A stretch of 18,750 bases of DNA from Paraglomus occultum (Eukaryota > Glomeromycota > Glomeromycetes > Paraglomerales > Paraglomeraceae), in NCBI GenBank assembly GCA_910592205.1, contig CAJVPJ010000703.1, positions 1 through 18,750 of the forward strand, given 5' to 3'. Shown here piece by piece: positions 11,754-18,750 of the stretch. The notes under the pieces are model-generated. The model was not told the DNA's origin. It saw nothing but the letters and a program-made list of their open reading frames with translations, and searched no databases. The translations under genes and the position numbers were made by a program. The number at the start of each line of letters is the position of its first letter. Within the stretch, counting starts at the first letter, position 1.

Positions 11754-11942
11754 ACGTCATATCGCGAGACTTTAAGTTATCGAGCCCAATTTTACAGTTT
11801 GGAAGGACTTCAAACAGAAAATAGAGCATTAGAAACAGACTTAATGGGCTCTCGAATGGGATCAGATATGCCAGAGCTCTGCTTAGCAGTAACTATGTGT
11901 CTGGAGTTAAGTTTGTCTAACTTGAACACTTTCGGTTGTTGA
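11754..11942 (+). other. Possible exon encoding a leucine-zipper-like coiled coil
   Basis: A 62-codon open frame without an initial ATG reads SLEGLQTENRALETDL, with hydrophobic residues spaced as in a coiled coil, and continues MGSRMGSDMPELCLA. An acceptor-like TTTTACAG lies at about 11789-11796, and a GTAACT donor follows the CLA codons. The pattern resembles the zipper of bZIP factors, but no basic DNA-binding region (NxxAAxxCR) is visible upstream. Low confidence. Confidence 0.25.
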
Positions 11943-12432
11943 TAATATTACCTTTCTTCACGTGTCGAGCCAATATATCCGGGAGAGCGGGGCCATAATT
12001 CCTACTTCGAATAAATCTATGTGACAATTGTAATCAGTGACGCTTAAATTACTCAATTTATACTCACAAGCTAACTATCAGTCTTGTATACGTTTTCCTA
12101 ACTATCGGTCAGGGAAATAACTTTGTCCGAAAGAATTAAATGATAATCCTGATACGAAAAATTATCTAAAATTGATGGCAAGTGCAACCTCGGGAACCGC
12201 TGACGGGAGAATACGTTTTCTCAAAACTTTTAGCTACGTCGGTGATTGTTTTTTTTTACCAGAGAATAATATATTGAACAAAAATAAATAAATTGTTTTT
12301 TTTATTAGAGTACATTGTAGTTTACTGATTCAAACAAATTTGCAGACCGTAGTGCATTAGATATGTTCGTTTTTAGTTATTAACATGTTGCCAATATGCG
12401 TGTTAATATAAATTGATGGATAATCTTACTGC
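11943..12432. other. Intergenic, nothing supported
   Basis: AT-rich, with T and A runs near 12248-12305. No frame with good splice sites was found on either strand. Confidence 0.45.
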
Positions 12433-12720
12433 ATTTATAGCGGACGTCAGTTGATGCAACGATTGGATCGAAGGCAAACCTATAATATTGCATTTCTTTT
12501 CCCTATGGCAATTGCATTAGTTGGGCAAGTACAAGTGAAGATGTATATAATTTGCGTCACTATGTAAGTCCCGGATTTACATATCGATATGTAATTTGTG
12601 GCCAGGGCAGCAGAACACAATTTGCGTATGTATTCTAGGATTGACCCATTTGAAGTTCGCGATGTGATAATCCACACACATTTCTGTTTGTCACACCAGC
12701 GATGATGCTTCTTTTATTAA
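12433..12720. other. Isolated exon-like segment, strand ambiguous
   Basis: On the plus strand, 12441-12563 lies between an acceptor (GCATTTATAG) and a perfect GTAAGT donor; it reads GRQLMQRLDRRQTYNIAF, then FPMAIALVGQV. On the minus strand, an ATG near 12680 opens MCVDYHIANFKWVNPR and can splice through an acceptor TATTATAG near 12480 to FAFDPIVASTDVRYKC, which ends at a GTAAGA donor. Both readings are internally consistent and they exclude each other. No family is recognised. Confidence 0.25.
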
Positions 12721-12772
12721 CATAATTTGATGTAGTTATTCTAAACACATGAAGGATTTAAAAATAATAACT

Positions 12773-12778
12773 GTTTAT
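12773..12778 (-). terminator. Poly(A) signal of the tail-anchored candidate gene
   Basis: AATAAA on the reverse strand, 21 bases after the stop codon at 12800. A second copy occurs at 12712-12717. Confidence 0.5.
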
Positions 12779-12799
12779 TCGTCTTTAATAAATAATAAA

Positions 12800-13509
12800 C
12801 TATAACAATAACATAAGAGTGCACATCAAACATCCAATAAAGAAAATATAAATGATTAATACAACATGGATATCGGTCATTCCACGGGGACGACGTCTTC
12901 TTGTAGAACAGTATGCTACGATTACAATTACCGTCAACGAGATCGTATGCTATCTAATTCATTATACTCTGCTTTGCATCAGGTTCACCGGTTTCTATTG
13001 CCTCCCATTGTTTAGTCAATCCTGTTTCACTTTCGACAGATTCTCCGTAATTTAATAACGTTCATCAATTTGATTTAATTAATTAACGGTAATTTAGAAT
13101 AGTTGACCGCAATGAATATGAATTGGTACTCACGTATTTGACGTTCGTCATATTGTTTAATCCCTTCAGGCCACAAAGATTTCTGATGTACCACGGTCCT
13201 ATCTATCTTCAGATTCCACTTCCTCAAATCATCCAGCAACGCAAAACGAAAGTTCTATTCGCTCAGTAAAATTCGCGGTTAATGTGTATCTTAACCAGGT
13301 ATCTAGACGGAATACATATGTCGCACGACCTTGACGTGGTGGAAATATACGAAGGGTTTGACAAAGTTTTATACTCACGTGAGTAAAATGGGCGCTTGTC
13401 GCATATGATTCCTTTTATGGCAAAAGAAGTTAATGTCTGCGCCAGCGAGAACATATTACTAATACATAATGCTTACTTTTATTATAGACTCAGAGTAGCA
13501 GCTCGTCAT
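12800..13509 (-). CDS. Candidate five-exon gene for a small C-terminally anchored membrane protein, 125 aa
   Basis: Reverse-strand exons: 13509-13477, 13411-13379, 13254-13134, 13042-12968 and 12915-12800; junction phases all agree. Exon 3 is the clearest, with a GTGAGT donor and the reading FALLDDLRKWNLKIDRTVVH, then KSLWPEGIKQYDERQ. Exon 4 continues as SVESETGLTKQWEAIETGEP. The last exon encodes TRRRRPRGM, then a hydrophobic run of about 20 residues (HVVLIIYIFFIGCLMC) ending in leucines. A cytosolic domain, a basic cluster and a membrane segment at the extreme C-terminus would make a tail-anchored protein. If the last intron is retained, the protein ends at 91 aa (QSIMN) without the anchor. 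Weak points are the first two 33-bp exons and the choice of ATG. A poly(A) signal follows closely. Family not recognised. Confidence 0.5.
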
Positions 13510-13923
13510 TATCGTTTGCCAATTCAAACAAAATATGCAGAGAGTAGTGCTGTCAGAGACTGCAACTGTTTTTGTTAGTTATAATCACCTTGCCAATATC
13601 AGTTAATATAAGCTTACTACTAAATACATTGGACATGCGCATCAGTCCCTGACGCAACTTCCGGAAGATTATTATTGCAGCCCTCGGGCAACAGAAAGTG
13701 GTTTACATTTTAGCCTGTCGGAATGTCTTCCGACTGCTCGCATTCGTACCTAACAGAGTAAATTGCGTGGTCTTAACGACAATTTTACTATTGATAGTTT
13801 TGCGTAAATGAGCAAAGAAAAGTGTATATGCAAGAACATGTATGTTATATTACCGCAAACTCAAAGCTTGAGTACAAAATTACTAACGAGACCTTGAACT
13901 ATTCTATCTGTTCTTTGCGTTTG

Positions 13924-14405
13924 TTACCGTCTAGGTAGGGAGGTTACTTGTTGGATGTCACATGGTGGTTCCGTAGTGGCTTTCTTAATACAAATGGACC
14001 CCAGACATTTTTGTATCACACGATTTTGTATGAGACCTTAAAATGCAGAACAGTGTAATAATGCCTTTTTTGAGGATACTTAATAACTTACGAGATAGAC
14101 CCGTTTTAAGACTCCAACCTCCGCCTTCTAAAATGCTAATTTGGTCATCGCATGGTGTTTCGGCTTCTGCATTAGGACTTACTTTATGCGTAAACGTTGT
14201 GACTGTTTGGAAACCATGCCTACAACCAATCAGAAATCAATACTCAATCTTGCATACAAAGAAATATAACATTGTTTCAAACTGTATCACAACGCTGAGT
14301 TTGTTATATCAGTCTAATTATCATATACTGAATGCAAATAAATACAACAAAAGCAAAATTATTCTTTTTCCTCAAACCTCTTTCCATCGTTTTCCGCTTG
14401 GTCAT
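13924..14405 (-). CDS. Candidate four-exon gene, 113 aa, with possible signal anchor, unknown function
   Basis: Reverse-strand exons: 14405-14329, 14281-14258, 14219-14092 and 14036-13924, with introns of 38-55 bp. The core is exon 3: acceptor GGTTGTAG, perfect GTAAGT donor, reading FQTVTTFTHKVSPNAEAETP, then CDDQISILEGGGWSLKTGLS, clearly protein-like. The N-terminus starts MTKRKTMERGLRKK followed by a short hydrophobic stretch (FAFVVFICI), compatible with a signal anchor. The last exon ends TTEPPCDIQQVTSLPRR; a GTAACC donor just before that end could instead lead to further exons near 13760. The model lies under a 152-codon plus-strand ORF (14043-14501), which looks like noise. Exon 3 is better supported than the ends. 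Confidence 0.42.
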
Positions 14406-14519
14406 GACCTTAACCTTAAGGCGGGACGTTTAAATGTTGAATCTTGTGGTAGGATTTTACCGGACTTGAATAGAGAGCCAAAATTTGGTCTAGCGTTTTG
14501 ATGTCGATAAATATCGAAA

Positions 14520-15388
14520 GTTTTGTGATTAAAATAAACGAAAAATTTTAAAAACGGTTTACTATTTCTAAATTTAGCTATGATCTTTTTAAACTCGTCT
14601 CGTAACGCTTTTAAAATGACGCCATTCCTGAGTAAATCTTTCCATATTCTGTTATTTTCATCTACGCAGAAATTAATTTAAATGAACATAAACTTTCACA
14701 ATAACCATATGGTGAGGAAGGGAAGGATTCTCAACTCAAAGGCATTATGGTTCATGGTAGTGACTATTGGGGCTTTATCCAGAAAATGTAATTCGACTTC
14801 AGTATATCATTGCGTTTACCATTACGATGAGTAGACACTCTTATTTAAGAAATCGACGTTTCGCAAAAATTACATAGAGTCGTCGAGCTGCGATTACCGC
14901 TCGCTATCACAAATTCTTACTATGATTAAAAAAAAAACTTAAAGCAGACGTTTAATGCTTAATTGTCATACTCTCGGTCCATTTAATCAGCCTGTATTTT
15001 GGTTACAAAGAAAAAATATGCCGGTACCTTCCCTCTGTGTATTTAAAGTTACGTAACAAGAAAATACGAGAAATGGATTACAACATAATTGTCATGCCGG
15101 TCAGTTAAGTATTCTCCATATAAAGCAAACAATAAAACAGTATTATTTAGATTATTAATGTTATATAAAAATATATATAATTATACTATGATGATTTCTA
15201 TCGAGCGAGTTATAAGAGAAATCTTAACAGTAATCTGAAACGGTAATGATTACACTCACCACTTGGGATTGACCGGTGAGCAGATTATGTAAACAAGAAT
15301 GATGAAATTAGATAACAAGTATTTTTGAACGATCTTGTCACGTGTATATGTATTTCGCCGATCTAATCCAAACAAATGCTTCATATCC
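14520..15388. other. Intergenic, with a possible transposase relic
   Basis: No complete gene. Near 14720-14800 a plus-strand frame reads GIMVHGSDYWGFIQKM and, after a frame change, NSTSVYH, vaguely like the IMVWG...GNMNS...Y block of Tc1 transposases. A CACGTG E-box-type hexamer occurs at 15339-15344. The rest is AT-rich. Confidence 0.35.
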
Positions 15389-15394
15389 TTTATT
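15389..15394 (-). terminator. Poly(A) signal of the 37-aa candidate gene
   Basis: AATAAA on the reverse strand, 10 bases after the TGA at 15405-15407. Confidence 0.5.
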
Positions 15395-15404
15395 ATTTTA
15401 TCCT

Positions 15405-15610
15405 TCATCCCGGTGCGGGTGCTAATGTAAAGGCTGCACCACCCATATTAATATTCTGTATGTTATCGGACCATCTTTTCTTCTAATTCCATGTTCATTC
15501 CGGACAGCAATATTTCCCCAAAAAAATTGCTGTTCTATTACACTTACCATATTTTCCTCAACAAACCAATGCATGATGTTATCCGGTGTACGTCTCTTTG
15601 TTAGCGGCAT
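15405..15610 (-). CDS. Candidate two-exon microprotein gene, 37 aa, unknown function
   Basis: Reverse-strand exons 15610-15548 and 15455-15405 join in phase 0 across a 92-bp intron with a perfect GTAAGT donor and acceptor CATACAG. The product starts MPLTKRRTPDNIMHWFVEEN and ends GGAAFTLAPAPG before TGA. An AATAAA follows within 10 bases, which supports a real 3' end. The protein has a basic start, a tryptophan-containing helix and an Ala/Pro-rich tail. It could be complete or the C-terminal part of a longer gene: AAG at 15594-15596 could act as an acceptor, and a GTAAGA donor lies on this strand near 15717. That upstream donor sits in the promoter of the divergent gene at 15901. Family not recognised. 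Confidence 0.42.
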
Positions 15611-15706
15611 TTGTGAAGAATGTTAAAAACTTATATTATTGGTTACGCAAAGTAATCTAATATATACATATATACATTAACATTTATACATGTATAAATA
15701 CGATTG

Positions 15707-15775
15707 CACGTGATCTTACCTGTCTGTATATAAATAACACTTCCGCGCTTTTGTCCCCAATACGTTACTCAGTCA
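15707..15775 (+). promoter_or_regulatory. Core promoter of the 15901 gene: E-box, TATA box, initiator
   Basis: CACGTG at 15707-15712 (bHLH-type site), TATATAAATA at 15727-15736 and an initiator-like TCAGTC at 15769-15774. Transcription starting near 15771 would give a leader of about 130 bases. The TATA-to-start spacing (about 40 bases) is long for animals but acceptable in fungi. The start site is inferred. Confidence 0.55.
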
Positions 15776-15900
15776 CACACAGTTGAGCCAGCTTTAGAAC
15801 TTTTCGCTGCGGATAAAATAGAAAGGAAGTGAGAGAATCCCCTCGACATAAACGGAAGCCTTGATTTACGTTACCTAATATCACCCAGCAATATTAAGAA

Positions 15901-16500
15901 ATGAATACAAACACACGAAGAGACGATATTTGCGAGTCAAAGACAATTGATCATAGAAATGATAATGCTGAATATAACGTTACAAACTGTAATATGCACA
16001 ACCACTGCTCACGTAGATTTTCTTCCACATATATACCTACATTACCATCTACGTTCGGTATGTTAACTCCCCCGCTGACACCAGAAGAGAATGAACCCAA
16101 ACAAATGGATGACATAAACATCAACGACTATTCACATCTGGCTCCACAATACTCTAACGCACTATTTGGATCAAACACAATATCCCACACCATGCCTTTT
16201 CCCCCAATGCCACCATCGCCTCCAGAGAATCTGCCTTTCGACTCATCGCCGATCCTCACGGCAGATGAATTTAATTCCATTTTCGAAAGCTTTGATGTTG
16301 TATATGAGGACAGGAGAACCGAATGGACGGATTATAGCTATGACAGTCAACGTAAATTTAATGATTACGAAGATATGGATGAACTAAAATTAGATAACAG
16401 AAACTCTGATTATGGATGTGTCTACGATGATGGATGCACAAATAACAACGCTCATGACCACCTTGCATTAATACTGGGTAATCTGTCCGTTGACAGATAG
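15901..16500 (+). CDS. Intronless gene for an acidic, Asn/Asp-rich protein with LTPPLTP and poly-Pro motifs, 199 aa, unknown function
   Basis: A single uninterrupted ORF with a TATA promoter upstream and AATAAA downstream, unlike the intron-rich neighbours. Residues 1-45 are polar and rich in Asn, Arg and Cys/His without a regular zinc-binding spacing. Then come FGMLTPPLTPEENEP (about 53-67), MPFPPMPPSPPENLP (about 98-112) and an acidic-aromatic region (SIFESFDVVYED, YEDMDELKLDNRNSDYG). It ends LALILGNLSVDR. There is no signal peptide, membrane segment or catalytic motif. Low complexity, (S/T)P sites and acidic-aromatic patches resemble intrinsically disordered regulatory proteins or activation domains. 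PPLTP is a typical target of proline-directed kinases. The start is the first ATG after the leader. Function unknown; intactness and flanking signals make it a real gene. Confidence 0.78.
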   Translation: MNTNTRRDDICESKTIDHRNDNAEYNVTNCNMHNHCSRRFSSTYIPTLPSTFGMLTPPLTPEENEPKQMDDININDYSHLAPQYSNALFGSNTISHTMPFPPMPPSPPENLPFDSSPILTADEFNSIFESFDVVYEDRRTEWTDYSYDSQRKFNDYEDMDELKLDNRNSDYGCVYDDGCTNNNAHDHLALILGNLSVDR

Positions 16501-16714
16501 GGTAATGGAACTGAGGTTTATGTTTATGAGATTAGAATTTGTTAAAATTCTTTCTTTAACATAAAGGGGACTCTCACTTTTTATTTTATCTGCCGTTGTA
16601 AAAACAGTCTTTATTTCGTTTACCGTATCATAAACATGCCCATATCGTATTTTCTGGTCAATGCGGGGCGTTGATTATTTCGGGATTATTTGTTGATATC
16701 TACGCAGGTTTTTA

Positions 16715-16758
16715 CCCCACCCCTCCCCTTTGCCTCCCCTTTCCCTCCTCTCCTTCCC
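16715..16758. repeat. C-rich pyrimidine tract in the 3' UTR; G-quadruplex motif on the reverse strand
   Basis: Runs of four C at 16715-16718, 16720-16723, 16725-16728 and 16736-16739, then CCC at 16743-16745 and 16756-16758, with almost no purines. The reverse strand therefore has four GGGG runs with loops of 1, 1 and 7 bases, a strong G-quadruplex motif. In the sense RNA it would be a poly(C)-type protein-binding tract. Confidence 0.75.
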
Positions 16759-16860
16759 ATTCTATATCGGCTTAGATCTACTAATACATATACAATATTA
16801 TTGTGGATAATTCATTATAGATAGCACTCATTATTATTGAACTAAATTCGATTTCCGTGC

Positions 16861-16866
16861 AATAAA
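16861..16866 (+). terminator. Poly(A) signal of the 15901 gene
   Basis: AATAAA, 360 bases after the stop codon, followed by a T-rich stretch. It gives a 3' UTR of about 380 bases. Confidence 0.6.
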
Positions 16867-16879
16867 ACCTTTTTAGTGA

Positions 16880-17609
16880 ACAGTAATACTATCGATAAGT
16901 TCAAATGTAACCCCAAGTGGACATTTACTGATAATCCGCAATAGGGCGAGTTGATCGCTATTAGTGACAATCGTACTGTATATCACATTATCATTATGTT
17001 TCGCAGATCCGTCGACTAACGGAATAATTTCCGTTCACGGCGCCTATTACTATGTAAAATCTGCATCAAGTTCTTTATTAATATAAATGATGTATATGCT
17101 TCATATCGACGTCGTGTCATAAAATGATCAATTGTCTTTTTGCTGCACGCCACTACCCCTTAGTTTGCTATCCTTGGCAAATTACCGAATATTGTAAGAC
17201 TTTATCCTACAGCTATTATTACAGACTAAGTTGCAATCATATCCCGTGCAACACCTTTTTTGAAGGAAAGTTCTAGAATGACGATTCTGTTAGCTAAACT
17301 TTTTCTTTTTAAACACAACCTGACCTGACCTTGTTGCTGCAAAACATAGAGAATGTTAACTTTTATGAAATTCCATCATCTAGGGATAAGTTAATCACTG
17401 CAATTACAATGATATCGAGCTAAACATTAAAGAATTGATATTTTGCGGTGTAAAATAGAATTATTTCGGGAGTAATATATGGATATAATCCGGTGCATTC
17501 TCCCCAAATATAACATATACATTTCTTATTCTTTTTAACTCACATTGTATTCTGAAACATGACAATACCAAATTTTTTTGGTAACAATTTCTATACATCA
17601 TCGTCATAG
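16880..17609. other. Mostly empty intergenic region with one 50-codon ORF
   Basis: A plus-strand ORF at 17124-17276 (MINCLFAARHYPLVCYPWQI..., 50 aa, five cysteines) has no clear signal peptide, promoter or poly(A) signal and may be chance. Nothing else is supported. Confidence 0.35.
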
Positions 17610-17852
17610 TCAACGAATTCTTCGTATATGTTCTTCAGGCTTAAAATAATTCTTGGCATTTTTTCCAAATCCAACTATGACTCGTGTTTTAAACGCATCT
17701 AGAAGGGAGTCTCGAACAGATGAAAAGTTGGCACGTAGACTTTGTTTGCCTGTTTTGTTGATGTGTAAAATCTTCGTAAAGAAATAGCAATGCAACGTTT
17801 TTGTCAAGTAAAAATTCAAGTCGTCCAAGAACTTTGAGTCCATAGCTGCCAT
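17610..17852 (-). CDS. Weak candidate gene, 80 aa, unknown function
   Basis: Reverse-strand ORF starting MAAMDSKFLDDLNFYLTKTL, with FSSVRDSLLDAFKTRVIVGF and ending EEHIRRIR. The stretch around residues 40-70 looks protein-like. A stop lies three codons upstream of the ATG, fixing the start unless an acceptor (GCCAG) just before it is used. Near the 3' end a different frame reads KNIYEEFVDYDDDV and stops, an acidic tail typical of real C-termini, so an intron or frame change near 17640-17690 is possible. No domain recognised and no poly(A) signal nearby. Confidence 0.3.
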   Translation of the reverse strand: MAAMDSKFLDDLNFYLTKTLHCYFFTKILHINKTGKQSLRANFSSVRDSLLDAFKTRVIVGFGKNAKNYFKPEEHIRRIR

Positions 17853-18679
17853 GCCTGGCTAGTCACACAACATTCTTCCCTGATATAAACCACGCTTGTT
17901 CTAGGTGAGGTGCAAATCTGGACATATTAGTAAATTACCGAAAGAGAATGGCAGCTTGTTTGCAAGCAAACACCCCCGGAACCAATCCCTTGGTTAAATT
18001 TGAGATTTGCATTGCCTCTAACATTCGTTTTACATTTGTATCGTGGCATGCATAATTCGTAGTAATTAAGAGTACGCAGTTTTAGACGCTGATACTCTTT
18101 CGTATTCTGTCAAACCTCGTACCGAGATCATCGCCTGGCATAACACGATGGAAATCTTTGTAACAGTAGAGCAAGTATTTCATTATTAATTAAAAATAAT
18201 TAATACTTCATATTTAGGAAAATTAAATAAACTTATTAATATAATATTTTATATTTCGGTAGCTTTCTATTATTGTCTTTGTACCAGGTTTCTCAACCTA
18301 GTATACTGGACATGTGTTTGCTTTTGCTGGTGTTGGTTTTTCTTTGCGTCTTTTTTTAAAATTCGGAAGTAAACCGTTTAGTTCGAACATACAACTGGAG
18401 TTATGACATGTCCATAAAATCACAATAATAAACAACCAATCAAATTTATGTTAGTTACGAAAAACTAAATTACGAAATTTGTTCTTAAATATATAAAGAC
18501 TACAACCATGTATATAAACGAGTTACAAAAACATTAACCTCGATATTAATCTAACAACTACTGGAAGTGAAATGGCACGGAAATGTCTCCAGCATTTAAT
18601 CTTGACAATGTAATGCCGGCACAAGAATGATTGCACGGCTAGGATCCAGAAAAGTTAATAAACCAGTATTTCAAATATA
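17853..18679. other. Intergenic, nothing supported
   Basis: AT-rich, no convincing frames. A 20-codon reverse ORF (MSRFAPHLEQAWFISGKNVV) near 17865-17930 lacks splice partners. Confidence 0.45.
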
Positions 18680-18750
18680 CACTCACTGGACAAAAGTCTA
18701 CGTAATTTTTGTCGATCACATAGTAAAACATATGAAAAATCTATTTTTTC
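18680..18750. mobile_element. Left-hand end of a Tc1/mariner-like DNA transposon (body lies right of the window)
   Basis: Starts CACTCACTGGACAAAAGTC right after a TA at 18678-18679 and reads rightwards. It matches the terminus at 1-73 with a few mismatches (C/G, C/A and a few bases further in). Its outer end faces the window interior, so the element extends past 18750. No transposase is visible. Confidence 0.7.

Noticed and set aside
14043-14501. Forward ORF of 152 aa
   Set aside because: Noise-like composition. The opposite strand carries a better spliced gene model over the same region.
15422-15610. Single-exon 62-aa reading of the reverse ORF
   Set aside because: It reads through a perfect GTAAGT donor. 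The spliced 37-aa form ends just before an AATAAA and is more convincing.

Overview
The window is eukaryotic nuclear DNA, AT-rich between genes, with genes split by short introns (about 50-140 bp, GT...AG, several with TACTAAC- or CTAAC-type branch points). The best-supported proteins look fungal: a peflin-type penta-EF-hand protein, an F-box/WD-repeat protein and a SWI5 recombination mediator. I infer an early-diverging fungus (Mucoromycota-like). A small invertebrate genome is the main alternative. I could run no database search.

Layout. Bases 1-73 are the end of a Tc1/mariner-like element that lies to the left; the matching type of end opens at 18680 and runs off to the right. Between them, the left third is gene-dense: peflin (603-2130, +, 8 exons), an F-box/WD protein (3414-5500, +, 5 exons) and, converging on it, SWI5 (5634-6734, -, 6 exons). 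These three models are phase-consistent throughout and recognisable by family motifs. The SWI5 model carries an N-terminal extension that looks like a winged helix.

The middle and right look empty if only long single ORFs are considered, but reading splice sites by eye gives several small, intron-rich candidate genes: 9102-10583 (+, 140 aa), 10752-10973 (-, 55 aa), 12800-13509 (-, 125 aa, C-terminal membrane anchor), 13924-14405 (-, 113 aa, hidden under a longer but unconvincing plus-strand ORF) and 15405-15610 (-, 37 aa, with its own poly(A) signal). None is recognised by family, and their splice choices are my inference. At 15901-16500 an intact intronless ORF (199 aa, acidic, proline-rich patch) sits behind a TATA box and ahead of an AATAAA signal; its 3' UTR contains a C-rich tract able to form a G-quadruplex on the other strand. 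The far right (16880-18680) is largely empty apart from a weak 80-aa candidate at 17610-17852.

How the genes relate: peflin (calcium-dependent adaptor), the F-box/WD protein (ubiquitin-ligase substrate receptor) and SWI5 (RAD51/DMC1 accessory) have no obvious shared pathway. This is an ordinary eukaryotic neighbourhood, not an operon or a defence or biosynthetic cluster. The notable features are the hidden small genes, the extended SWI5 and the two transposon ends bracketing the window.
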